Shown piece after piece: positions 10,972 to 22,680 of a DNA stretch of 64,000 nucleotides (its first letter is position 1; every line of letters starts with the position of its first letter). The DNA is from Datura wrightii. Lineage: Eukaryota; Streptophyta; Magnoliopsida; Solanales; Solanaceae. The stretch lies in the NCBI GenBank assembly GCA_035772735.1, contig JASDFA010000003.1:61624501-61688500 (forward strand), read 5' to 3'. The notes below the pieces were generated by a model. That model was given only the letters and a program-made list of their open reading frames with translations, was not told where the DNA came from and searched no databases. A program made the position numbers and the translations under genes.

Positions 10972-12325
10972 TGATACGCCCAAATTACACCTCTGTGATA
11001 AAAAGTATAACACGGTCATTGTCAAATATAGAATCCAACAAAGTTGGGGTCGAATCCCAGAGAGAATATGGTGAAAACTAAATCTTATGTGAGTATCTGC
11101 TTTTAGTCAGTTATTTTAGTAAAACTGGGGGTTTGGGAAAATTGTTGTGTTTCATTATCTGTCAAAAGCAAGAAACACCAGCTATGATTTATTACTATTG
11201 AATCAGAGAAGAAATTAAACTATGGCTATGATCTTCATGTTTTCTTAATGACATTCGGTGATTGATTACAGTGGACTTGTTTAATGCTACATGTGCAGGT
11301 TGTTAACTCTATTATCCCATCTAAATGTTTCTTAACCTATTTATTTAGATATCACTCTTATATTCTCAAACTAAGAGTAAATAAATAATGAGTTATGATA
11401 ATTAACCTAAGTTGATTAATCTTATTACAACATTAATTATTAGTCAAGGGTTAACACCTTGAATTCCTATTGTCAATTCTTTTCATCCAAATTTATACCT
11501 CTTACTCGAGCAAGCTAAACCTAGGGTTTATTCTAATATTTATAACTAATAGAATTCATTCAAAAAAAGAATTTACAGTACACACGATTACACTAATCTC
11601 ATCCGCACATCAATCACCATAATTATGTTAATTTACCATGAATCACAAAACCCTAGTAATAGAATTTAGCCACCCATGATTATTAATATCACAATAGCAA
11701 TCATGTTTATCAAAGAAGATTCAACTTTGATGATAATTTCAGTAACTCAAAATAATTCTTTAAGACTTTTCAAAAGTAACATACAAGTTGATGTGTTTTT
11801 CTCTCACGAAAGTCTGATTCCCAAAATAAACCTAGCAACTTCTATTTATAGCCTAGGGTAATCCAAAACTGCTTTTCGAAATTGGAGTTCTGCTCCTTGT
11901 GTGACGCCCAAGTTGACAGGCCATCGACAAGCTAACTATCCATCACTTAGGCCTTCACCATTATCCAGTGATGACCCTTTCTACACTAGTAATGAGGCCA
12001 CAGTTGACAACCTATTGAAAAGTTAATAGTACATTACTTGAATAGTTAGTTCTTACTGGTCTGGCACTTTCACTGCCTAAGCATGACGCTAGAGATGACG
12101 GTCCATCACATGGTTGATGGTCCATCAGAGTTGCCGTCACATGACTGAAGACCCGTCAATTAGGCTATCTCTTGGTCCTTTCAGCTTATTTCACACCATG
12201 TCTTGCCTTGATTATTTTCCTGTACAATAGACCCAAAAACAATCAAATCTAACAGAAGTTGCTCAAGAACTTGCATCAATTCATAGTTAAAAGCATCAAA
12301 TACACCGTCAAATGCCGATGCATCA
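10972..12325 (-). repeat. 3' LTR of an Athila-like element (third subfamily)
   Basis: The plus-strand edges are TGATACGCCC and GCATCA, that is TGATGC...TATCA when read on the minus strand. The 'gttggggtcgaatccca' block near the LTR 3' end matches the same block in the LTRs at 40140, 41400 and 52786. The sequence otherwise differs, and it lacks the terminal GTTGGTAAATTACCAAC palindrome. A block at 11880-12180 repeats GGTCCATCA-like motifs. A polypurine tract on its right shows this is the 3' LTR. The LTR is inserted in the pol fragment to its left. Length is about 1.35 kb. Confidence 0.65.
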
Positions 12326-12345
12326 ACACCCTCAACTTAGAATAT
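12326..12345 (-). promoter_or_regulatory. polypurine tract
   Basis: On the minus strand CTAAGTTGAGGGTGT lies directly before the LTR start, in the place and style of an Athila/Tat polypurine tract. Confidence 0.5.
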
Positions 12346-13250
12346 TTGCCTGTCCTCAAGAAACACACCAAACACAACATAAAGTAAAAGAAAGTTAGGA
12401 TAAACAACAGAAGTCCTTATGCTCAAAACAGATTATTTCACTCTTACAACTCCATTTTTAGAAACAAAATATGTACACATGGCACTCACTTAACATGTTG
12501 ACTCAGAAGGATCTAGGGATGACTGATTGATATCAACATAGTACTTTGCAGACATCATCAATGACTATCCTACCAACTAGCAATCAATAGCGCTTTTCTA
12601 GTGCCTTCACCACAAAGAAGTCCCAACTAACATACAACGTTATTTACATGGAGACTAAAACAAAACACTCACTCTCACAAAAACATAAATACCATAAGCT
12701 TTCCCTTAATATCATCATTTTAGGATCTTCAGTTACTTGACTAGGATCACTATATGACTTTCGTGGATTGTAATGTAGGCTTGGTGATAGGTATGGTACA
12801 TATGGATAAAGTGACTTGATCCTCCTTGGCGCTTCACTATTTCTCTTGCTCCACTATAATTTTCTCTCCCTTACTCTCCTATTATTCATTACCCTTTTCA
12901 ACTGATGGGTGTGGTGTTCATTTTTGATTCTCTTTCTCCTTATTAAGACACCACTATTTTGATTTTCTTGTCTTTTTCTTTTTCATTTGAACTTCGTTTT
13001 TCTTTTTTTTTCTTTTTCTTCATTAACCACACCACACCCACTTCTTTTCAACCATCAAATTTTACTTTTCATACCCAACTTTTTATGCACCCCTACTGTA
13101 ACTACCATCAATATAGGTGATTTTATTGAGTTGAGATACACAATGTTCAAGGAAGGACAAGTGCCAAAGTACCCCCATCCCCCTAGAAAAAATGGCATTG
13201 TCCCCAATGCATCTATTTAAAATCTTAAATTGGAAGTAGGGTAAATCTGT
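12346..13250 (-). other. 3' non-coding region of the Athila-like element
   Basis: No ORF resembles a known protein. A strongly pyrimidine-rich run on the plus strand (about 12960-13030) is flanked by GGGTGTGGTG and CACCACACCC in inverted orientation, which could form a long hairpin. 'aaatggcattgtccccaatgcatct' near 13190 resembles phrases in the 3' region of the element at 42935-52785, which supports a common family. Confidence 0.45.
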
Positions 13251-13472
13251 GAAGCTCTATGCTCATGCGTCTTGCACGACTATCTGGGGTGGGGTAACCC
13301 AAGGACCTCAGCAAAAGCATCAGTGGTAGATGGCATGCTTAAAGTATCAGGTGGGGCAACCTCTATAGCTAGAGGTGGTGTAATGAGAGTCTGTGATTCT
13401 GAGGAAACTGTAGTACTAGTCGCATGCCCCTCAACTTTGGTTGCTAAACTGGAAGAAGCCCCACCAACCTGG
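13251..13472 (-). pseudogene. C-terminal part of an env-position ORF, split by an LTR
   Basis: On the minus strand the frame crosses from 16249-16166 into this segment once the LTR between them is ignored. It begins EEEMRIEEMQAQ and continues GGASSSLATKVEGHA, then ITPPLAIEVAPPDTLSMPST and AFAEVLGLPHPR before a stop. Its position just upstream of the 3' non-coding region and 3' LTR, and its low-complexity Ser/Thr/Glu/Pro character, resemble the C-terminal tails of the 'plant transposon protein' ORFs of Athila-like elements. The domain itself is not in view, so the family assignment is by position and composition. Confidence 0.5.
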
Positions 13473-16165
13473 TGTCACGACCTGAACATAAGCCCGAATC
13501 GAGATATGGAACATAGAACCATGAACGGCTCCAAGATGACCCATGCATGAACATAACAACTAAAGAACATATATCAAGCGGAATATGATAAGTGAAATAT
13601 GAATAAGCGGAAGTCTAAAATACATAACAACCATGTAAAGTCAACACTGACAAAGCTAAGATTGTACATATTTTCTGAAAAAGCCTCTAACATAATTGAA
13701 GAGCTGATTGGACAACATCCCCAACTAGCTCATGAAAAGTTTGAAATTGAAAGTCATACAACTGAACAATGTGAAGGTACTCAAAGGATGAGGACTCACC
13801 AACAAGAGAACCGGACTAAGCTGCGGGAACTGGGCTAATGATGAAACTGAATCTGACGCTCAAACGTGTATCAGTAAAGGATACAACACAGAGTATGTGG
13901 TCCGTACTTTTAATATACTGAGTATGTAAGGTAAGTAAAACATGCTTAGTAAATCATTAGTTGAAATCATGCATCTAAAATCAAAAGATAATGATAGTAA
14001 GGACTGCATGCTAAAAGTTGTATTTGAGATATACATAATCATAAGCTGGTTATCATAACTAAACATAATGACCCAAGGATTAAAAATAGAAATCATATGA
14101 CTTATCATAGCTAAAATCGCAAATACAAGCTCATAAACTAATCATTGGGTCAAATCAGCTGCAAAACATAATATCATAAGTCATGAACATAAGTAACTGA
14201 AACAATAAGGAACAATGGGAGACTCGTCCTAAATGACACCATCATGATAAAGCTTACATGATGCCCCACTAACTTGCTCAAGTGGGCAGAGTCGTCCTAA
14301 GCCTTGCCAGGGCAAAGAACAATAGAGGAGTGATATAACAGATGTGCCCTTGGGCGGGGAAGCTCTCTCTTGAGAGGTCCCAAAATATATACCTATATTG
14401 GCGCGTAGTTTATGAGATCGGGGAACCTTAGAACCCCAAGCCTACTCGGTGCTAGACACTACTCCCAATAAAATATATATAGCTCATGAAGATATCATAG
14501 GAGCATTGACTCCAAAACATCTCAAAATATAGCATAAATATGAATAGTGGGGAGTTTTGACTCCAAATATCTTTTTAAAATTGTTCTTGTAAGCCTTGGC
14601 TAAATCATGATAAAATATATTTATCTTTACATGAGCTTGCCAAAATCATGAAATCATTCATACTTAGAATAAGCTTCATAATTCATAACCATGGATTCAT
14701 AAGTTTAAGAATTCATAAACATACATGCATACTTGATAATTCATCATACTTGAAATCTTGGGCTCATAAGCTTCAAATTCATAAAACGTGCATAATAGGG
14801 CATAATTTTCATAAATTTGAAATTAGTAAGTAAATTGAGAGTCAAAATTGCCCAAATAGCCATAAACCATCAATTGAAACATGAGAAAATTGAACCCGTA
14901 GAGATAGCATGGAAGATTGCATTGAATTTGGTTAAACCCTAGAATTTCACTATTTAGAACTTGAGAAGTAGAAATCATGAATTTGGACTTCTAAGGGCAT
15001 GAGGGTGGAATAATATCACTCATTTATAACCCTACATACTTGGGTTGATGATCCTTTGACTCGTATTGAAGAGCCCAAGAATATTTGAAGAGGTTTGAAG
15101 AAGAACCCTAGCTCCTTTCTTGAGAGAAAATCCCACTATCGATCTTTTAGAGAGGGTGAGGATTTAGACTAGGTTAATCCCTTTAATTTGACCTTAAGGA
15201 AGCCCATAACAATGTCATTTAGGAGTTAGAAGCATAGGAGTTTACTAAAATGCCCCCAAACAATCGAATTAAATCTTGCAACTAGTAGTTACCTCGACCA
15301 ACAATACAGGTCGTGGTTTGATTTTACGACCCATACTGAGGTTCGTACTATGTCTGTTGTTGCTTCACTAAACAACTCATAACTTCTTACTCCAAACTCC
15401 GATTGATGCAATGTCATATGTGTTGAAAAGAAGTCTCAAAGGGCTTTTATTTGATATGCTGAATCACCTAAAATCACTTTGTAAAAAGCAATCTATAGTT
15501 GCTAGATATTGACCCTTGTAAGAACTGATATAAAAACTCAATCGATAAGAAGCTCTAAACTCAAGTTTGTGATAGATGTTCCTTATGACCCTAATTTGTA
15601 TCTAATGCAGTTCTCACACTTATTTAGTGGTCTAACACATGGTTTCCATAAGATTTATTGGGTTCGAGCCTATCAACATACCTAGAAGGGTTCAAAAATT
15701 AGCTTGAAAGTCCGAGGCATTATGATATACCAACTCATGAATGAAACGACAATTTGTACTATCATATTATGACTCGTACCACACGTCGTACAACCAACCT
15801 ATGACTCGTGGTTTCCTCCCATGACTAGTGATTCCATTTTCCCCAACTCTCTAAATATTTTCACGGATGCATACCATGACCTGTCATTCCCCGCTACGAG
15901 TCGTACCATGACTCGTATAACCAACAATTGGGACCCATAGGAATGCTACGACTCTTGACCATAAGTCGTACCTACACATTACCACCCGTGACATGGACTC
16001 GTGGTCTGAAGGATCATTCTCTGAACTTTTCCATAGGTCATCCTACGACCTCTAAAACCAAGCTACGACCTGTATAATGAGTCGTACTAAGAGAACACTA
16101 TAGACTTTTAGTTGAACACCCTCTAAATCCTTATTTTAAATCTTGGGAAACTTTGGGGTGTTACA
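13473..16165 (-). repeat. solo Tekay/Del LTR
   Basis: The plus-strand ends are TGTCACGACC and GGTGTTACA. The flanks are CCTGG (13468-13472) and CCTGA (16166-16170), a target-site duplication with one changed base, so this is a complete insertion with no internal region: a solo LTR left by recombination. Landmarks shared with the other Tekay LTRs include 'ggacaacatccccaactagctc', 'gatgaggactcacc', 'ttttaatatactgagtatgtaaggtaagtaaaacatgct' and 'cataatgacccaaggatt'. A cluster of ACGACTCGT/ACGAGTCGT-like motifs lies at 15300-16080. Length is about 2.69 kb. Confidence 0.88.
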
Positions 16166-16249
16166 CCTGAGCTTGCATTTCCTCAATTCTCATCTCTTCT
16201 TCTGCTCTAGACAGTCTCTAAGCCTCTTGCAACTCTACTTTTTCTTATA
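16166..16249 (-). pseudogene. short env-position ORF segment between two LTR insertions
   Basis: These 84 bases belong to the interrupted host element. They join the ORF tail at 13251-13472 across the solo LTR and end at the next Tekay LTR. On the minus strand they encode a short Glu/Arg-rich stretch (RAEEEMRIEEMQAQ). Confidence 0.5.
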
Positions 16250-19200
16250 TGTCACGACCCGAGCTTCAAACCCAGACCTAGACATGGGACCTAGAACTAT
16301 GAATGGATCCAAGCTAACCCATGGAACATACCAAGAATGATTAAGAGCAAAGCTAAGCACAATTAAGGCATAAACATGATATAAGCGAAAGTCTGCACAT
16401 TATATCAACATAAATATAAACATGAACCAATATCGCTGAACCATCTCTGGAATGCTATTTGAAAAGTCTCTAAACATTTGATGAGCTGATAGGACAACAC
16501 CCCCAACTAGCTCGATAAGTCTGAATCGAAAGACATGTACAAAAGAGACATAATCGAAACTGATGTCCTTGGATAATGAGGACTCACTTAAATAATGATA
16601 GAGCTGGACTGAGCGGGAGCGAGCGAATGGCGCGACTAAGATGGATCATACGAACCTATATTATGAGACGATATAGCATAGGGTATGAGGTCAGTACTTT
16701 AAATGTATATAGTATGTAGAGAAAGTAAAATATGTTGGTAAACTAATAATCTAAAATCATGAATGTAAAACAAGATAGAGCATAAGAGTAAGGACATCAT
16801 TCTAAAAGTCGTATTCCCAAAATAAGCATGATCATGAGCTATTCAAACATAAGTTGAACATAATGACCCAAGGTTTAGAAACATAAATCTTGTAGCATGC
16901 TATGCTTGAAATCGTAAGTGAAAACTCATAAACTGATCAATGGGTCAAATATTCTATAAAATATGATATCATAACACATGAATATAAACAACGAAAAACA
17001 TAAGGAATAATGGGAGGCTTCATCATAACTAACACCATCATGATAGAGCTTATGTGATGTTACACCCTATAACTTTCTAGCATTTAGTCGACCTATTCGC
17101 ATGTTGGTTGAGAGTTTTAGAATGCCATACGTACGAGAAAAGGGCCCAGGGAAAGGCCGAACGAGTGACAAGTTGGGATTTCGCGAGAGGAGGCCGAACC
17201 AAGCTTCCCAGAGGGGCAAATTAGCATGGTGCAGAAACAGCGCATTAGCCACCTAGGTCCCCATTAGCCCTAGCGAGTACACCTCAATCTATATACCCCC
17301 ATCCAGGTCATATTGAGTCAACTATCAGCTATAAACATCCTGCCGATCCCTTGGGTCTACAACTCGGCCTGCTTGGCCCCTGACTATAGTTATGCCTGAG
17401 TCCGGAGGACTCCTGATATCTACACCCTAGGCGTAAGCGCTAGTAGGGGGTGTGTATAAGGCCAACCACGGCAAACATGAGGATCTGGATCCCCATCATT
17501 GTCCCTTGCGTATGGCATGCCACTCCATAGAGTGACGTATCCTCGCCCCTGGCGAGCGAGTCGAGACAGCCATTAACCCTGGGGTGGTCACGGAAGCTAT
17601 ACAAGTGTAATCCAGCCCAAAACAATACAATTTACAAGTCTCAACTGACAACAACAGCTAAACATGATAACATACTCCTAACATACTTTACTGGGATTCA
17701 TACTGGATTACTATGCTGAAGAAACTAACTTGCCGAAAGAAAATGCCTTCACATAGCTCAATCACTGTTTACCGATTAACTGGCGAGTTTCGGCTCGTGT
17801 TCAACTACCCTTCTCAACTGAAATCGTGTTACTGGAAAGATAGGACTAGTCTTAACACTAAATTAGGCAAAAAGAAAAACTTTATAGATAAATATTAACT
17901 ATATTCTAACTTTACGGAACACGGTCGAAAACATGCTATTTTTCGAAAGTATAGAAGGGAGAAATGCTTACTTTAAGCCTGGGATCGTATTGGCACTAGT
18001 TTGGAGCAATTCCAACAACTTTGTCTCGACGGGATGATGATTCTCCGGGCAAATTTCACGAAACTAACTCCGTAGAAATGCTCCCTGCAGCCTTATACTT
18101 TGATACCCGAAGTTAATTTTGATTTTGACGGCGTTTAGCAATGTAATTGGATGAAAATTATATGTTTTCCGTCATTCTTATCCTCTTCTGGTCGTGGTTT
18201 ATAAATTATAACTTAACTTTTAAGTGTGAGACCCTTATATACTTGAGGCAGCAGACAAGGCAACGTGGCACGCTGCACAATGTGCTGATGTGCTCCGTGC
18301 CATGTTGGCTAACGCGCTGATTCTGCTCCGTGCCAATTTGCCCCTCTGGGCAGTTTGGTTCAGCCTCCTCTCGTGAAATCCCAACTTGGCACTCGTTCGG
18401 CCTTTCCCTGGCCCCTTTCCTTGTATGTATGGCATTCTAAAACACTCAACCAACATGTGAATAGGCCGACTAAACGCTAGAAACTTACGGGGTGTAACAG
18501 TATCTCATCATCATCATACATTCATCGCAAATCTCATCCTTCATGAACATCTCATCAATGGGCTTTTCATTCATAAAGTTAGAAACATGAATTTTAATTG
18601 AAAAAATTATAAAACACTCCCATGCTTCATAATTCAATAGTAGAATCATAACCAAATCATACTCATGTATAGAAATAGGAGATTCATGCATTTGGGTTAA
18701 AACCCCATCGATTAGACATAGTATTTCATACTTTAGAGAGGAATTGGGCATGGGTGTGAAAGAAATCACCCATTCATAACCTTACATACCTGGGGAAAGT
18801 AAAATCCCACCCCTCCTTGAAAGCCCAATGGAAATTGATGAAGAAAACCTTGAAGACAAGCTTGATCACCCCTTCAATCCTTTAAATCTGCATGCATGAG
18901 AATTAATAGGCTAAAAGGGCTTAACCTATCTTAATACACTCAGAAAATAACTTAAAACGACATAGTGTAGGACCTTAGAGAGTCGGAATAATGAAAATAC
19001 CCCTAATGAGAAACCCTGAAAAATCTACACTAACGGATCAACGGACGGACTAATGGGTCATTGGAGGATACCACAACTCATGGAATCTATCCATCTTCTA
19101 CACTGTCTAAAATTCTTGAGCTTATATTTGACCCACGACTAGAAAGGATGAGTCATCCTTCCATTCAATAGGTCGTTACATTATCTGTTGCTTCCTCCTT

Positions 19201-19618
19201 CAGGTCCTTCACTGGTCCTTCCAATGAGCATCACCACGACCCGTTACATCCTCCAACAAGTCGTGGTTGCCTTTCATTAGGTCTACTGGAAAAAAATTGA
19301 TACCCATACAAAGACTGGAGACCACGACTTGTTACTTCTCACGACGGGTCGTGGGATGACCCGTTATATCCCCTGATGTTGAGACCCAGTCCTTACCATG
19401 ACTCATAACAAAGAGTCATTGTATTAGAAAATGGGTCGTTACTTCACCCGTTGTTACCCACTGACACTAGATCAAAACTTCCCTTGACATCTTCCAACGG
19501 GTTATTAATTGGACCAACAATCTGCTGGGTCATTCGTTCTGTGACATTTTTCCCAGTTTCAGCCAACTTCCACATTTTTAAATCTCGGGTCTAATCTTAG
19601 GCACTTCTGGGGTATTAC
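16250..19618 (-). repeat. 3' LTR of the minus-strand Tekay element, with insertion
   Basis: The left edge is TGTCACGACCCGAGC and the right edge GGGGTATTACA, next to the degraded polypurine tract. LTR sequence occupies 16250-17057 and 18500-19618; the part between is a separate insertion. Comparison with the solo LTR shows that some LTR sequence downstream of 'gcttatgtgatg' is missing around the insertion, so a deletion accompanied or followed it. ACGACTCGT-like motifs cluster at 19020-19520. Confidence 0.8.
17058..18499. mobile_element. insertion with about 200-bp terminal inverted repeats
   Basis: The left end TGTTACACCCTATAACTTTC and the reverse complement of the right end, TGTTACACCCCGTAAGTTTC, stay similar for about 200 bases (roughly 88% by eye) and include GGAAAGGCCGAACGAGTG and CCAGAGGGGCAAATT. 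The interior has no transposase-like ORF. A TATA-like box (CTTATATAC on plus, GTATATAAG on minus) lies at about 18234. No target duplication is evident, but host LTR sequence has been lost there. It could be a non-autonomous TIR (foldback) transposon. It could also be an LTR whose first 200 bases were duplicated in inverted orientation, since the interior has an LTR-like feel. Confidence 0.6.
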
Positions 19619-19690
19619 AATATCTCGAATGTTGGGAACATTCGTCCTCGAATGTTGGGAACATTCGTCCTCAAATGTTGGAAACATACA
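19619..19690 (-). repeat. palindromic 23-bp repeat at the polypurine-tract position
   Basis: Two full units and one decayed unit of TCGAATGTTGGGAACATTCGTCC lie directly beside the 3' LTR. Each full unit contains CGAATGTTGGGAACATTCG, a perfect inverted repeat with 8-bp arms. In the copies at 36265 and 60104 this position holds TGTTCCC-AAGGGGGAGATAT. Here the purine run has been replaced, so plus-strand priming would be lost. Confidence 0.75.
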
Positions 19691-19894
19691 GAAAATGGAA
19701 ACATGCAATCATTACACTCAAATACTGATCATTTAAATCGAAAACTGACGGAATGACTATCTCCGGTCCAAACCATATAGTTGAATTGATCTCATGATTC
19801 ACATACACATCCATATATATAAAAGAAACTTGATCACATGAACTGAACATGAAAACTAAATAGAGTTTTACGTAAAACTGATACCTCAAGTTGG
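19691..19894 (-). other. 3' untranslated region of the Tekay element
   Basis: This lies between the integrase/chromodomain stop and the polypurine position. It matches the segment at 36040-36260 of the plus-strand Tekay, sharing 'catgaaatcaattcagct' and 'ctgaacatgaaaac'-type phrases. No independent gene is seen. Confidence 0.6.
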
Positions 19895-21240
19895 AACTGA
19901 ACTGGTAGGAAATAACTGCGGGTATCTAGCCATCATATCCGCTTCGGCTTCCCATGTAGCTCCCTCAACATGCTGATTCCTCCATAATACTTTAAGTGAA
20001 GCTACTTCCTTGTTCCTTAGCCTTTGAACCTATCAATCCAGTACTTCAATCGGAACCTCCTTATAACTGAGGCTGTCTTTCACACCAACACCATCCACCG
20101 GGACAACTAAAGTTGGATCATCCAAACACTTCTTCAAGAGCGACACATGAAATACAGGATGCACAGAAGCTAATTCTTAAGGCAATTCCAACTCAGAAGC
20201 CACCTTGCCAACATATCTCACTATCCAGTACAGGCCGATATAGCGGGGTCTAAGTTTCCTTTTTTTACTGAACCATATCACTCCCTTCATGGGAGACACC
20301 CTCAGAAATACCCAGTCATTGACTTCAAATTCTAATTCTCTTCTTCTCACATCAGCGTAAGACTTTTGGTGACTCTAGGCAGTTTTCAGCCTGTCCCTTG
20401 TCAATTGAACCTTCTTCATGGCCTCATGAACCGAATCTGGCCCTATCATTGCTGCCTCACCAACGTTAAACCATCCAATGGTCGATCTACATCTCCGCCC
20501 ATAGAGAACCTCGAATGGATCCATCTGGATACAAGATGATCACTTTTATTGTAGGAAAACTCGATCAGTGGAAAATGCTCATCCCAGCTAACTCTGATGT
20601 CAATTTCGCATGCTCTCATCATGTCCTCGAGGGTCTAGATTTTTTGCTCCGCTTGACAATCCGTTTGCAGGTAGAATGCTGTGTTGAGCTTAACTTGCGT
20701 ACCTAGTCCTTTTTTAACTGACCTCCAAAACAGAGAGGTAAATTCAGTACCTCTGTCTAAAATGATGGATAAAGGCACTCTACGCAATCAAACTAGCTCC
20801 CTGATATATAGCTTGGCATAATCGTCCGTCGAATCCGTGGTCTTGACTGGTAAAAAATGAGAAGCCTTGGTCACCCTGTCTACCACAACCCAAATCGAGT
20901 CATATTGTCGATGAGTATGGGGTAAACCTATGATGAATTCCATATTAACTTCATCCCACTTCCAAGTAGGAATGCTGATATCCTTAAGTACACCTCCCTG
21001 TCTTTGGTGCTCAACCTTTACTTGCTGACAGTTTTGACACTTGGCTACGAATTCTGCGATATCCTTCTTCATGCCATTCCACCAATAGATTTCCTGTAAG
21101 TCACGGTACATATTGGTGGCACCTGGGTGGATAGAATACCTGCATCCATGAGCCTCGTGCAACAACTGACTCCTCAAATCATCTACATCCGGAACACGTA
21201 GGTGGCCTTGGTACCAAATTACACTATCTCCCCCTTTGGA
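19895..21240 (-). pseudogene. Tekay integrase with C-terminal chromodomain
   Basis: On the minus strand an HHCC zinc module (YSIHPGATNMYRDLQEIYWW through AKCQNCQQ) is followed by the catalytic core. The first acidic site reads NMEFIIGLP, where relatives have MDF, so the Asp is a Glu. The second reads ILDRGTEFTS, with Asp kept. A degraded GPY-like region and linker LSYKEVPIEVLD follow, then RLRNKEVASLKVLWRNQHVE and ATWEAEADMMARYPQLF, the chromodomain-type tail of Del/Tekay. Integrase would insert the cDNA, and the chromodomain is thought to steer it to heterochromatin. Several stops (two in a row after EVLD) and frameshifts around 20260-20700 make it inactive. Confidence 0.9.
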
Positions 21241-21261
21241 GAAGACCTCTACTTTTTGATT

Positions 21262-22029
21262 CTAAATGGCTTCCTTTAACTTTACAAAAATTGGGTCCTC
21301 ATCTTGACTAGCTTTTACATCAGGCACCAAGGACGATTCTGATCCATTCTGAATAACAACACCGCCATTGGTCGAGTCAACCAACCTACCCAGTCGATGC
21401 ACATCTCTCACAAGTTCGTTCGTCCCCTCATACACATGGGACACATTCTCCATAGAGAGTCTACTAAGTGCGTCCGCTAACACATTGTCCTTGCCCAAAT
21501 GGTATAGCACACTCATATTGTAGTCCTTGAGTGGCTCCAACCACCTCCTTTGCCGGAGATTGACATCTTTCTGCGCGAACACATATTGAAAGCTCTTGTG
21601 GTCTGTAAATACATCCACGTGAAGCCCATACAAATAATTTCACTATATCATCAAGGCGAGTACCACCGCGGCCAATCCAAGATCATGGGTCGGGTAATTC
21701 TTCTCATGAACTTTCAGTTGTCTAGAGGCATAGGCTATGACTTTCCTATGCTGCATCAATACGCACCCAAGTCCAATCCTTGAAGCATCACAATACACTA
21801 TGAATCCATCAGTAGCCTTGGGTAGGGTCAACACTGGTGCTGAGGGAAGTCGAGTCTTCAACTCTTGGAATCTCTTCTCACAAGCATCCAACCATTGGAA
21901 TTTCACCTTCTTTTGAGTCAATTTGGTCAAAGGTGCTGCAATAGATGAGAAACCCTCAACAAATATTCGATAATAGCCAGCTAGACCCAAGAAACTCCGA
22001 ATATCTGAGGGATTCACCGGATAGGCCAA
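21262..22029 (-). pseudogene. Tekay RNase H region
   Basis: Minus-strand segments read SFLGLAGYYRIFVEGFSSIA and PLTKLTQKKVKFQW (RT connection), VYCDASRIGLGCVLMQ and KVHEKNYPTHDLGLAAVV (RNase H core with the first Asp and the Glu-region), then VFTDHKSFQYVFAQKDVNLR and GKDNVLADALSRL (further Asp sites). The frame breaks once, near 21640. RNase H removes the RNA template during reverse transcription. It is one of the better preserved parts of this copy. Confidence 0.9.
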
Positions 22030-22680
22030 TTCTTTACCGCTTCTATTTTAAGAGAATCCACCTTTATGCCCTCACTTGATACCACATGGCCCAAAAATGC
22101 TATGGTGTTTAACCAAAACTCATACTTGCTGAATTTGGCATATAATTGATGATCCTTGAGAGTCTGAGGCACTACTCTCAAATGAGCGGCATGCTCCTCA
22201 TCGCTCCAAGAGTATATCGAGATGTCCTCAATAAACACTATCACGAACATGTCTAGGTATTTGCTTGAACACCCTGTTCGTCAAGTCCACAAAAGCTGTA
22301 GGAGCATTCGTTAGCCCAAAAGACATAACAACAAATTCATATTGACCATACTGCGTCCTGAAGGCTGTCTTCAGGATGTCACTCTCCCAAACCCTGAGCT
22401 AGTGATACCCAGACCTGAGATCTATCTTTGAGAAACACTTGGCACCCTGAAGTTGGTCAAATAAATCAGCAATCTTTGGTAAAGGATAATTGTTCTTAAT
22501 GGTGACTTTGTTCAATTGCCAACAATCAATACACATGCGAAGAAAACCATCTTTCTTTCGGACAAAGAGAACTGGTGCACCCTATGGGGACTTGCTCTCT
22601 CTTTCAACTCTTTTAGCTCCACTGGAGCCATTCTTTAGCGAGGAATAGATATAGGCTGTGTGTCGGGAGAAAGCTCAATA
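22030..22680 (-). pseudogene. Tekay reverse transcriptase
   Basis: The 3' part reads MFVIVFIEDISIYS, the YxDD box in which the first Asp is Glu (FIED instead of FIDD), then HLRVVPQTLKDHQLYAKFSK and FLGHVVSSEGIKVD. Upstream, broken frames still show RT blocks such as IPRIADLFDQL-like and MRIDCWQLN-like text. The catalytic-box change plus stops make it non-functional. It is continuous with RNase H on one side and with the PPYR linker (about 22630) on the other. Confidence 0.85.

Noticed and set aside
12960..13050. A promoter-like pyrimidine tract of a host gene
   Set aside because: It lies in the 3' non-coding region of an Athila-like element with no host exon nearby, and the tract alone is not enough.
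17440..17625. A transposase ORF within the inverted-repeat insertion
   Set aside because: Open frames are short, run on both strands and show no catalytic motif. The insertion looks non-autonomous.
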